The position numbers were made by a program, and so were the translations under genes. Positions 1 to 13,100 of a DNA stretch of 23,011 nt are shown here, in pieces. The stretch lies in the NCBI GenBank assembly GCA_019649035.1, contig BMAT01005613.1, positions 342,340 through 365,350 on the forward strand, read 5' to 3'. Every line of letters begins with the position of its first letter. The stretch's first letter is position 1. Under the pieces are notes generated by a model that saw nothing but the letters and a program-made list of their open reading frames with translations, was not told the origin of the DNA and did no database searches. This DNA is from Elysia marginata. Lineage: Eukaryota > Mollusca > Gastropoda > Plakobranchidae.

Positions 1-163
1 GAAAAAACTAAAGATCCAGAATTCTGGCCTTTTTCGTCGCCGTGACCAACAGTTTCTAATTTGTACTTGTCATTAAATGATAATGTTAATAAATGTATAG
101 AGACTAAGCTGATTGTAATACAGAAAAGATAAGAGGCGGGTTCAAACGATTTTGAAAGCTCAC
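1..163 (-). other. Intron downstream of LamG exon aa (partial)
   Basis: No EGF-like or other FAT reading frame is visible before the window edge. Position 158-163 is the donor of exon aa. Confidence -1.
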
Positions 164-302
164 CTCCACCCGGCGAAAATGAGGGTGCCGGATAGTCCTG
201 ACAATGAAATTGGACCTTCTCAAACTCCAAGGCAGAGGCTATATAGTTGTTGCCTTTGAATGGGAGAGGGATGTTAAACACTCGGATGTCCTCCATGCAG
301 CC
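164..302 (-). CDS. FAT1-like: exon aa: C-terminal end of the laminin-G domain
   Basis: It begins in phase 0 with GCMEDIRVF, which completes the classic GFxGCMxD LamG ending with the previous exon, and carries the closing Cys in FHCQDYP. It ends SFSPGG in phase 1 before GTGAGC. The next exon, expected to start an EGF domain, is not in the window. Confidence -1.
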
Positions 303-3300
303 CTGGAAAAAAATTGTAGATATTAGAATCTCATTTTTATTTTGTAAATGGATATCTAAATATTACAATGATCATATACATTTCCAGTGATCATAACAAA
401 TCAAAGAATTTACTTTTAGCAAACAAAGTCTTAAGAAAAATAGTAGAAAAAAAATGAATAAAACACAACTTTTGTCCAAAAAAAAATACAATGGTATGTG
501 TAAAAAGCAATAAAATGCAGGTAATAGACGAGATACGGAAATAATATGGATTAGTGGTCAAGTTTAACGAATTAACAAAAGCAGGCACAAACTATTTAGA
601 GATTGTTGCAAATAGTGTCATGCACATATCCTACCTCAAAGCCATGCCCAATGTCACGATAGCCATTAGGAAAAACATCCACCTCAGCACCAAAGAAAAG
701 CTCCTCCGAGTCCACATTAAGAATAGCATGGACTCCAGGAGCAACACCAAGAACTGTGTAAGCTTCATCGAGAGACAACTCTGCTTCGCGGCCGTTCCTT
801 TCTAGCATGATGGTGTGCCACTGGCCGTCACTCAGAGCAACAGGGATGCGAACGTGACCCTCACCGCTTCCACAGTCAAACTTGTACACCAGACTGCCTC
901 TTTCAATCTGGAAAAGGCAGAAGATTGATAGAAGTGAAACCTAAACTAGACAATAAGTATATTTTTGTAATCATGAGTAGCCAAAACCAAAGCTTTACTC
1001 ACAATTATACCTTTCATAATTCTTAAACCTAGAAAAAAATAATAAAGCCAGAAGCCAACAAATTTTCTTTCATTTAGTGACATACTACAGTCGGACCCGC
1101 TTAATCGGGAAATTTCGGGAGAAAGCATCTTTTCCAGATTATCCGGGTTTTCCCGATTTTCCGGGTCTTTGCATTTTTTACTAAAAATTGGACCTCTCGT
1201 GAAAATAAATGTAAAACTCAGGCAGAGAGGGAGAGAGAGAACAGAGAGAGACAGACAGAGTAAGAGAGAGAGGGAAAGAAGAGATGGAGACATAGTCAGA
1301 GAGAGAAGTTAAAAGACGGAGGAGAGAAGAGTGTTTGTGGGTGTAAGGTGGAAAGAGAGAGAGGGAGAGGGGGGCGTTAGATAGATGGAGAGAAAGTGTT
1401 TGTGAGTAAGAAAAAGAATAAGAGTATGGAGGGGGTGAAAAGGACCGTTTGACTCTGGTTGTGACAAAAAACACTTTGTTTGCACCATGTGTGGCGCGTG
1501 TCTACCATCTGCCAGATTACCCATTAGATCAAACACAGCTTGACCAATGTCTACCTGGAATGAACTAACCCGTGAGACCGTCGCGTGGCAGTTAGACTTC
1601 TCGACGCCCCTCCCAAGCATCTTGCTAAACGTCGCCTAAGCACAGAGCAAACATTTATCGATTACCTGTGTGCTAATTCATTCATAACGCCTGAGTGATG
1701 CGCTTTCCCTATGTCTAGACCGCAAATAACATGCCGTCAACACTTGATATTGACAGTAATTTACGGATTTTTTTTCCCGATTAGGCGGGTAAAAATTCCC
1801 GATTTTACGATGACTTTAGATAGAAAAAATTCCGTTCCCTGGGATTTTTCCCGATTTCACAGAAATTCCCGATTTCGCGTTTCCCGATTTCGCGTTTCCC
1901 GATTTCGCGGGTCCGACTGTATTTAAGTGATCACAAAAAGATGAGATTTTCTGTGCAAGAAGATTAATCTAAATCTTGTGACAATTTGAACATAATATTT
2001 ATGCACCACTAAGTCAGTTTGAAATGGGGAGGGGGAGGGGGGAAGATCACTGAAATCTGACAGAAAAAGTATGTACATATGATTATATAGATCCATACCA
2101 TTGCAAAAAGAAAATATTCGCAAAATTTCCAACCAACATTACGGAGTTAAAAATCAAGGCTGAAAGTGGTCAAGTGTTGGTATTTGATTAACACTGCAGT
2201 AGAAAATATATATACACAGAATCTTCTTGGCACGAAATAACATTGAAATAAAAACAGTATTTGGTCTAGATAGCAAAGAATAGAGTTTCATTACCTGTAA
2301 AATGCTGTAATCAACTTTGCCTTTGGCATACATAAGTACAGCTGAAGTCTGACGAGTGCGTACACGCAAACGAAGTGAGAAGCGCTTCTTAGTCGAGTGT
2401 CGCAGACGCCACTTTGCATAGCTTTTGCCGGCAAAAGTCATCGGACGCTCTGGAGAGGGTAAACAAATTAAAACATCAGGTAAAATAGCTAACACAGCTG
2501 TAAATAAAGAACAAAATGAAAGAGAAGATTTTCAACATTGGCTTTAGCAAAGGCACTTGTACCAACTGGCATCAGTTTGAACATAGAAACATACGTCTAA
2601 ACATTTTAGTAGCTTTTAATTCCTCCAACAATCCCATAAAAAATCAAATTCTAAAAGACTAACTTCTTTCTCAAGTTTGGTGTGAATGTAAAAGTTGCAA
2701 TTTTCCGATGTTTGAAAACTAGTGAATGGCAAGAAAGTTGGACTAACCGATGGGGCAGCTGTTGCCACTACAAAGAGGCACAACATCCTGGCAGTTATGA
2801 CCTGTGCGACCCTCAGGACACTGACAAACAAAGTCACGGAAGGCATTTTGACGGCAAACAGTGTTGGCTGTGCAAGTCGTATTACCACACACTTGTTGAG
2901 CACATTCCCCTGCAAGTTAGACAAAAAAAATAATATTCACATTAGTAAACACAAATCACCTCATGCTTTGACCTTTCCATTTACAGTACAATTTTGTGCC
3001 ATGGATAGACTTTTCCGACATTGTAAAATCTTGAGTTACTTAAACTAACTTGATTTTACTTCACATGTACTACAAAAAATATCTTTTGTCCTTTGATCAA
3101 AATTGCTGTGGCAATATTAAACTGCCAAAACATAAAATAAAATCACTGGTAAAAGGATCTCTTTAAAATATTACTCTGTGAATATAAATCAAAAGATGTT
3201 ACCACAAAATCTGTTTGAAAACAAACTGCTAAGCAAAAATACCATTATTTAAAAGACTGCTTTCACACAAAATTTACCATTGACATTTTTTGCATTATTA

Positions 3301-6300
3301 GAAAACTTATTTACATATTTTCCATAAAAACATTTTTCTTTTTAGGCACTATAGTAACATGCATATGCATAGTCAATTTCTTTACTTAAGACAATTACCT
3401 TCCAGACAGACACACTGCTGAATGTATCGATGCTGCGCAGAAACAAAGTAAGCTCCTTTTACTTGTACTGGAATAAGAGTGCTCTCATCAAAATTTACTT
3501 TTGTGACACAGGTGCCAATTTTACAAGAGTCCTCTCGGCAGGTGTCACTAAACACACCAATAACAGCCACTCCAAGCTTGCTCTCAATACGACCCAGCAC
3601 TTGTTTCACCTTGCGTTCTAGGGTCTTTTGGGGGAAGTAGTTGTTGGTTGACTTGCGTACAGCAAACAATACATCTAAGTTGCTGTTCTGACCCCTCTTC
3701 TTACCACCTTGAGAGCTACGCCTTACTCTGTGACCAGACAAATGGGAACCAGATCTGCTGGGCTTCAAGCTAACTCTGTTTGCTGACAGCACATGGTCCA
3801 TTCCCTCCATACTTTCAGAACTTGGCTGCACATTGATGATCTCAACGTCACTGGTGCGTACCCCAAGTTCCCTCTTTACGACACGGCGGAAGTCATCTTT
3901 AAAATTAGCGTAGAACTGCTCCACACTCAGACTCTCAAACTGTACCGTGACTGCATTTGCCAGTGTTTCCTTGCTGGTGCATACTGCATCAACATCCACT
4001 CGAGCATATGTAGTAAACTTGCCATCAGAGACACTAGCATTAACCACATAGTGTCCAACATCCAGGCTTGTCAAAGCAATAAGTCGTCCATCAAAGCGGT
4101 GAATGTCAAACAAGTGACTATTAGGTGACACAATAGTAAACACAAGCTTGTCATACGGGTCAAGGTCATGGGCTTTGAGTTGACCGATCACACCACCAAA
4201 AAAGTTTTCTGCACACGATCTAATTGTAACCGACATTTTTTGGACTTTTGGTGGATGCAGGCTGTCATTAACAACTGAAATCTCAACAACAACCTCTGAA
4301 GATAAAGGTGGCTTCCCGCTGTCATATGCCCGCACTGTCAAGTTGTAGCTGTAGATGACAATTGGGCACAGTATTGAGTTACAGTAGGAACATAGGTAAA
4401 TTGGGAAAGGTAAAAAAAAAACATTTAATCGATGGTTAAGACAGATATGGCCTACACTAACATCAGCAACCAAAATTATCACATCTTTGTGTCTTTAATT
4501 TTTAATTCATTTTTTGTTTTGCAGCAAGGTTTATCAAAAAACAATTTCATCTTTGTTGGAAAATCTTTGATCCTTTCCAATTCATTCTCTACAACAATAA
4601 AAATAAACAACAAAAATTTTTCCATTTTAAAATACAAAACAGAAATTATCTTCCCTCTTAACCCAAAAGAAAAAAATAATGCCAGCAACCACTATGATTC
4701 CACAATAAGTAAAAAATAATGAGCAATTGAAACGTACATATCTTTGACATGCTTGGAGAGCTTGCCGGCCGTACTGATCAGGCCAGTATTGTCAATATGA
4801 AATTCCCCATTCTGATTGCCCTCCACTATCTCCATATGGAAAGGACCTCCATTTTCTGGCAAGTCTTCATCTGTGACACTGACAGACAAAATCTCAATGC
4901 CAGTGCGTCGACCCTCCTAAAAAGGAGAAAAAAATAATCAAAATGGATTATAAAAAAGCGATCACCAGAGAAAGCTGCTTTCTAGAAATCAAATTCAATT
5001 CAGAAATTTATTGAGGACAAAATGCAAATGGCACAATATGAGAAAGAAAATTAGCAAACAAAAAATTAAAACAAAAAAGAATGAAATTAATGGATACTAA
5101 GCCAGGAAGTTCTGAAGACTGAATAACTATTGGTATTTAAAGGTTTTTTAATAAAGGTAATCAATAATTTTGGTTAGTGGATGTTTACACTAAGACAACA
5201 GTAAAACTGAGGGGTTCAGATATTTTTAGAAAGAAAATTTTTATAATAGAAAAATACTACAAGGCTTAAACTTTTTAACAGTTTAATTTCAAATGTTAAG
5301 TCAATACAGCCTCTCAATAAAAGCAAACCACTGCTTCAGATGCACCATGACTCCAATTTCATATAAAGTGAGCTGTGCAATTCAAATATATCTAGTTGAA
5401 AGCAAACAATGGAGAGAAGACAAATCTTTCCATATATGACTGAAGCACATTTAATTGCTTGAACACATGCTTTAGTCATAATAATGTTAGGCTTGACATT
5501 GATACAGGATTTGCAGAATCTCATATAGAAATCGTAAAATTGTTAAAGTTCACAACATACAAATTATTTTCAGGATCAACCAAGTTCAAAAGTTTCAGAT
5601 TGGCCATTCTATAAGCATGTAAGTTTGACACATATTGGTTTACACTTTTTACAATACTCTACAGTACATTGAAATCAGAAAATATTTTTGAAAACATATA
5701 CACCTTTTGTGTTTTAAAATTGCATGTGGTAGGAGTTAGACAAAAAAATTTTTACAACCCCAAATCTTTTTTTTTTAATTTAACTTTTGGACATACCACT
5801 TATTGGAACCGGATTTAAGCTAAACTAAAACACAGGCTTCATAATATTCTCTGTTGCTATTGTTTGTTTTTTATACGATGTTGAATACAAAAAAAAAATT
5901 CTGAAAGAGAATAGAGTTCAAAATTATCATTCTTGCTGGCAACCAATTGACTTCAAAGAGGAATTTTTCCAACACAGAAACAACAATTTGTGCTTTAATC
6001 TTATTTCCTATTACATCATTTGTATTGAATTGTGAAAGTTCAAATTACGCTTCAAGTTTCTTTATTCTTAATGTCGAGAACTTTAACTCAGAAGTTAAAT
6101 CCCACTGAGTCATTGAGTAAATTTTATTATGCTCTAAAAATATAATACTATTATAGCTGATGTCTTTCTTTAATAAACAATTATTTCAGTTAACATTAAC
6201 TATTTGGTAATGACAGAAATATAAAACCAACTTTTATAACTCCATGTTACATTTATATGAATTGATTTGGTTGAAAAACTTTTGAGGCTAATTAAATAAG

Positions 6301-7067
6301 AAAAGGATGGTAAACTTTAAGAATCTAATAACTTAACTCTTTGATCATCAATAAATTTTTTTTTAAACCTTGTTCTGTATATTATTACATGTAAACAATT
6401 TTACATCAGTACTCCACAAGGTCGTTATTAAAAAAAAGAAAACCTTATTACAAATATTAATAATTTCAGCATTATTGTTGATTGTTTAAATTTAAAAGCA
6501 CAAAAAGAAAACAAAAAAACAAAAAGACAATGTGATTCAGATTTAACACCCAAAGAACAATTTTCACTTAATCAATAATGTTAAATACACAAAAAGCAAA
6601 AACCTTCAGTCATCCAGTTGTTGTTACACTATTATACCTTTCGATTTTGACATGAAGCCACATCCATCAGATATTAAGTATTTAAAGCACTAATCTATCT
6701 TTTAGAGTTCAAACAAATTTAAGGTAGCTCTTCAGTGGGGTTTACTGATTTTCTCAAATAGTAACACAGAAATTTGCATCTAACAACTAATCCTGAGGTT
6801 GCGTCACAGATAATTTTAATAAATCAAACAATATTTTGGCCTAGAAGCTTAATAAATTGAGTTCTTAAATTGAAAAATTAGACATAGATTGTTATGACAG
6901 TGTTAGTTACAACATGTAAACCTCGGCAGGCATTTTTTTCAACTTTTCTCTTTTTTTTTTTTGTTGATGATACTTACACTTTTCAATTTGGCTTTCTACA
7001 ATGGGGGAAGAGGTTTATATAACAATTTATAAATAAAATAAAGGGTGCAAAACTAGCAGTGTTAAAC

Positions 7068-7105
<38 letters not shown>

Positions 7106-10100
7106 GGTGGGTAAGAACTAAAACAGTTTTGTAAAATTCAAAACAAAGCAAACATCTGGTAAAGGTAAAAAAAGTTTAAACAGAAAAACAGAAAACAAGG
7201 ATATAAGTAAAAAAATCTCTAAGTTGAAACGAAGAAATATAATTATATATAGGCCTACCAGTATGCAATTTGATAAATTAACAGGCTTATATAATTTTAT
7301 TGCAAGAGATGTACTTCATTGTAAAAGAAATGTATAACACAAAAAAGGTAAGTGGAAAATTAAAATTCTTCAATCCAAGTACAAAAATAGTGTTGGATTG
7401 AATGGTTAATGTCATGAAAAAAGTGCAATATTGCCTAGAAAATCTCCTCACCTGAACCAAGCCTCTATAGACAGACTGAGAAAATCTGGGAGGATTATCA
7501 TTAGCATCGTCCACAAGAATGCTGACTACAGCTGAGCCGAACAAAACCTGGAGGCCTGAGTCTTGGGCCTGAATGACCAAGGAGTAGCTTGCAGTCTGTG
7601 CAAATAAGAAACATTGATATGACATAAAAATGTTTTCATTAAAAAGTCCACACTCCTTAAGTAAAGCTAACACTCACAACAAAGAAAAAAAATCTAGTTT
7701 AACAGTTGAAAGAAAAGTATGCCTTGGTATTTAAGTTAACTATACATAAATTCTGATAAAATTTTTTTTAAAAAAAGGACATTGTCATGCTAGGCCAAAC
7801 ACTCAGTGTCTCTGAGTTATATATTGGACCTGGCTTACCCATGACACCTTATATAACACTACACAAGAAAAAAAATACGGAGAAAAATCACTTCATGGTT
7901 CAGAAGAAAATCCTCAGTTTGAAATTCTAACACACTTTGACAATATATATAAAAATTTAGTGAATTAATTAAAAAAGATGAGTATTGATTATTTTAGCTA
8001 AAATACTTCACAGAATAATGACTAAAAATTCTTTTTTTTTAATCACCCATCAGTAAAAAAAATTAAAGATCTTAAAGTACCTTTTCACGGTCAAGAGGAG
8101 CCTTGATCTGCATGATGCCTTTGTTTGGGTCCATGGTAAACCTGTTCGAGTTATCACCATCAATGATGCTATAGGTGATCTTTGCATTGGGTGGGCTATC
8201 ATTGTCAGTGGCAAGCACCTGTGGTAAGACAAATATCATTTAGCTTTTCTTCACACCGTGAAGGGCAGAGCAATAATTAAGGAACCGATTCAAACCTATC
8301 TTTAAAAAAACATAAATAGGCTATCGTTTATAAATGCACTTTCCACAAACCATTTCATATATATAAAGTGTTAAAATGCCAAGGTGCACAAAAATAATTG
8401 TTTTTATCACCTCTTGTCAGCACAGAAACCCTTCATGTTATAATAAAAAAATCTGAAAAGCTCCAGTTTAGATCATAGCAACATTTAAACTTAAAATACA
8501 TAAAAGAAAAATCTAATTTATTTAGTCTATGGGAAATGCAGAAATTGCAAAACCAATAGCATACACTGCATTTCTTACCTCTGTACAAAATGCACAGTAA
8601 TCTTTCGTTATTGCAACCTTTACAAAAATCCTCTTTGCATCACAAAACTAGCTGTACACTGACCCATAATTTTACCTTAAATATTTCACTGCCTACAGCC
8701 GCTGCCTCAGACACATGAAGAGTGTAGGCATCCTGGCTAAAACGAGGTGGGTTATCATTCACATCTGTGACATTCACACTTAGAACAGTGCTGGCTGTCA
8801 GGGGTGGACTGCCCTGGTCTGTGGCCAACACTGTCAGGAAAAACTCGGGAGACAGTTCGTGGTCCAGGGGTTCTGCTACAGTCACTTTACCTGCAGTGAT
8901 AGAATTTTGCAATGAACGGGGAGGAGAGGGGTGGTGATATATGAGTAGAGCAGATAAAATAGTGTAAGACTAAAAAGCAAAGACAGTTATACAGCATATA
9001 ATGAATGCAACTGCAGAACAAAATTGAATGAAAAAAAAACAACCAAGTAAATCGATCATAATTATGAAACCAAATGATAATTTTAAAATCTTTTTTATAA
9101 AAAGGCAGAAGAAAGATAAAAAAAAAAAAGGAAAACCTAAAATTCATTCATTGAGAACAGTACAGATTAAACAAGCAACAAAGAGAACTTAAGGTTTCAA
9201 GTTAGGGTAGTTACATTACTGTGCAAACTCAAAAGAGTAAAAAATCCGAAGTCCATTACAAACATATCCTTAATTCTTTGATTAAAAATAATACTTCTAA
9301 TTTTTTCTCAATATCAAGACAAGCAAAAAAGGAACAGGAAAAAACTGAAAAGATTGCACAATATTTTCTCCTCTCACCTTTCTTAGGATCTATCGCAAAT
9401 TTTCCCTGTTCGTTGCCAGCAACTAGACTATAGGTTATGTCTGCATTGATCCCAATGTCCAAGCTTGTTGCTTTCACCCGAGTGACAAATGACCCAACCT
9501 GGGCAGATTCTTTGACAGCTGCTTGATAACTGGAACGTTCAAACTCTGGCGGGTTATCATTAACATCTAAAATGTCTACCCGCAAAGTGGCCTTAGAGAC
9601 ACGATTTGGTGCAATCTGTGGGAAAAGAGATTAGGAGAAAAAAAAATTCTTTTTTTTTTAATGAATATCTTTGTGATCTAGGAAGCTTTTAATTACTTGC
9701 TGCATTAGAAACTGCACATCCCTGAAATGAGACTGTTATAGTTTATTAAAAATTTTGCAGAAGTCTGTTTCAAAAGTCTTCACTGCTATAAGACAATAGA
9801 TGCTATGAAGCACTTCATGCACAGATACAGCATAACTGATTAAAATATCAGGATTAATTCCCTAAGAGCCATGACTTCCTGCACCAAAACAAATTTCTCC
9901 ACTTCGCTTGCCAGAGACACAGACATACTAGAGAAGGTATTTCATTTTAATTCCTTTAAGTATTTTAAGTTATGTCTAACCAGTCTGCCAAACAATGACT
10001 AGTAACCAGTCGGGATGAGTTGAAAATCACTATTTTCTTGTTGCAATGTGTTATTATTTTGAACAATGCATATTTCTAATCTTCCCAATCTTAAAGCATT

Positions 10101-13100
10101 GCATGAAGTTATCAAAGTTTTGAGCAAAGGTATAGGAACTTCTGTTGACTACAAAATTTCTTTTCTTCTGCATTTGTGTTTTTAATTGGTTCACTGTAAC
10201 AAGAAAAGCTTACCACATTGTAAGCTGTCACTGTCAGGTCATAGTGAGGATTCTTCTCTCTGTCAAGGTTGGCCTTGAGGCTGATGATGCCAGAATCTGG
10301 GTCAATGTCAAACACCTTCTTCCCTGTTTGAACAAGGCTGTAACGCACATGGCTGTTTATGCCTGGAAGAGTAGATAAGAATTACTAGAAATACTTCATC
10401 AAATTAAAAGGAGTATATGTCTGTTAATGATACTCCACGCAGAAAAAGAAAACTAATAAAAGAGTGGTTCAAACTGCTCAATATCAATTATATTTTAAAT
10501 CTAAAGGATCTTTGAAGGAAACTAAGAAACAGAACCCATAATATGAAGCAAAACAAATTGACATTTCTTTACATTACAGGGCTATGATTTTCAATCATAA
10601 GGTATCAGTATACATACACAAAGCCACTGCAAGTTGTACAATAATTGGCGAAATAACAGTCTCAAATCTACAGCTTTTACAAGACTGGGCATAGAGAAAG
10701 AGAACAAAATACTTAAAATTTTAGACCAGTTTTACAACTCTCAGAAGTTCTAGGTCATGGGCATACACTTACCTAGATCAGCATCAATGGCTGCCACTCT
10801 TGTGAGCAGAGTGTGAAGTTCTGCATCTTCTTTGATGTTATAAGCTTCCCGCAAGCTTCCCTCAGGGAATACAGGAATATTGTCATTTACATCCTAAAGA
10901 ATAAATTCAAAGGGAATCAGAACTATGAATAATAATTAGTTATGTAAAATCATCAAAACTATTGTTTAGGTTACGATAAAACACAAAAAGAGAATACCAC
11001 TAGATAGGAAAAAAAACAATGATACCACAAAAGAGCACCTGATAGAATGGGCTGACAAAATATGATAATGCAGTGATTGAAATGGTTATAGTCATCAAGA
11101 GGATCTTTCAAAGCAATTTACTTTAAAGTGATAAATTGGGAGTAAGAATTGAAAACTTGGTACATTTTTTCAGCTAAAGCAGAAACACATAATTTAAAAA
11201 ACCACGGCTGGTCTAAGTAGCACCAGTATCTTATTCAGAGAACAATAAAAGTTAAATTCAATTTTACCTTGAGTGACACAATAATTGAGGCAGTTGCTCT
11301 CAGACCACCACCATCCTCAGCAACAGCTAAAAAGTTAAGCTCAGGCAAAGTTTCTCTGTCCAGTGACTTATCCGTGTGGATAACACCTGTAGCATGTGGA
11401 TAAGAGAAAAAAAATAGGTGTAGCCTCTTAAGTGGCCTCTTTTTATTTCAAATTCATTCAAAAAACACCTTTCTACATACAAAGTCTTCTGTTCATTGAA
11501 AACCACAAGTGGCCAATGATGCATAAAGGAATGCCTAAAATCATCAAAGATATTACACTTATGCCAATACAGCACAGTAGGGCTCAAGGTAACATTAAAA
11601 AAAAATAGAAATCAACATTGCCTGTTTATATCAAAATGCCTAAAAATTTATTGCAAGACAGTCTGTGGCAAAAAACACAGTTTTAGTCAAATAAAATTTC
11701 AAATTAATTTTATTTACTTCAGGTGTTATGACAAATCAGCATTGAAAAATTATGTATAAAAATAAATCAAGGTTTTTAAGAAATGCATTATCCTTTGCAG
11801 CATACCTGAATTGGGATCAATACCAAACATGTCAGCGTCTGATCCTTGAAGACTGTAAGTGATTCTAGAGTGAGCCGTGCTAGGGTCATCAGCATCAGTG
11901 GCTTTGACTTGCAGAAAAGCAGTGCCTTTGGCAATGTCTTCATTTTGAGTAGATTTATATAAGGGCTGAAAGAAACAGAGACCATGGAGGCAATTGACTC
12001 ATTGCATACTATCAAATTATTTTTGGAGTTCTTTTAGTTGTTTTGTTGGCCTTTATGTGAAAAATCTTTCTACAGAAATAATCAACATTGCCTTTTTTAT
12101 TTCTTGAACTCGACACATTTGATCTCAATCAACATAGCTACAAATAGGCAGCCTTTCCAAAAATATACCACCTTCAATTCACAAATATCTTTTATAATGG
12201 TTACAAAATCGTTAGAATGATGTTAGCGTACATTTTTAATATTATTGTAAACTACTACAGAAAGAGAGTGAAGAACGTAAGAGAAACCTGATAAAAAAAT
12301 ATTTGCTTTAGTTTACGAGAAAAAAGAAGCATTATCTTTTACCTGCTCAAACACCGGTGCATTGTCATTATCATCCAAAACATCAACAGTGACTGTCGCA
12401 AATGTAACATGAACCCCATCTGTGGCAGCAATACGAAGTCTGTAGCGCGCAATCTTTTCCCGATCAAGTGGGCGATTTACAAAGAGTTCACCGGTGTTGT
12501 GGACCTAAAATGAAAGAAGAAGTCTTTTATTCCTTCGGTCTCTATGTAAGGCATATTGAAATAATAATACCTGAATATTTTTTTTAAACAAATGAATTTG
12601 TAATAAGAATGGCACAAAGAATCCTTAAGAATTTTATTGCAGAGATACAAAGAAAGTGATCTCTAATTTTATTAAAGAGCACACATTCTAAATTCATCAA
12701 CGGACCTATACCACTAGTACATGAGAGAATATTTTTGAAATTTTGAGTGTGGAGAATATACCAAGGTTTTGTTAATGTGTGCAATAACTATAACTTAAAA
12801 GCATTCTACTAAAGTTTAAATCGGAGAAAATTTTTTTATTTTTACTACAAGAATTTTGTTAGCTTTAAGGCTTGATGATACCTAAGAGAAGAAAAAAAAG
12901 AAGAAGAAGAAAAGGGGTGACTGGGTGTAGGGTAGAAAGTACATGAATTCCATTTACAATTCATGAATTTGAAATTTTTGTTTCTTTCATTTTGTTTTAG
13001 TCCTACAGCCAGAAACCAGAGTCCTCTACAGCCTAAAATGATTTTGACAAATTAAGATGCGTACATTTCCTGAAGCATTAAACATTTCTGTACAGGATAG

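Larger units (their letters stand above)
1088..1919. mobile_element. Non-autonomous DNA transposon (MITE), pogo/Tigger-like
   Basis: The 832-bp element is flanked by TA on both sides (1086-1087 and 1920-1921). Its ends are inverted repeats matching at 23 of 25 positions, starting CAGTCGGACCCGC. TA duplication and a CAGTCGG-type end are features of the Tc1/mariner superfamily, pogo/Tigger branch. Inside are subterminal copies of TTCCCGATT, a G/A-rich low-complexity stretch, and about 250 bp of ordinary composition with no recognisable transposase. It lies in the intron between LamG exons y and z. Confidence -1.

Noticed and set aside
1-60. Possible next EGF exon at the window edge
   Set aside because: No cysteine pattern in any minus-strand frame and no convincing acceptor.
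554-805. Open frame of 83 codons on the plus strand
   Set aside because: Antisense shadow of the LamG exon z.
946-1474. Long Ser/Leu-rich open frames on the minus strand
   Set aside because: They come from the G/A-rich microsatellite inside the MITE and have no conserved motif.
1866-1910. Short repeat array resembling a CRISPR
   Set aside because: It is a 15-bp tandem without spacers inside a eukaryotic transposon end.
3793-4128. Open frame of 111 codons on the plus strand
   Set aside because: It lies exactly antisense to cadherin 34 and the membrane-proximal region; the minus-strand product is clearly conserved.
4432-4719. Open frame of 95 codons on the plus strand in an intron
   Set aside because: Low-complexity Asn/Lys/Phe-rich translation of AT-rich intron with no homology I recognise.
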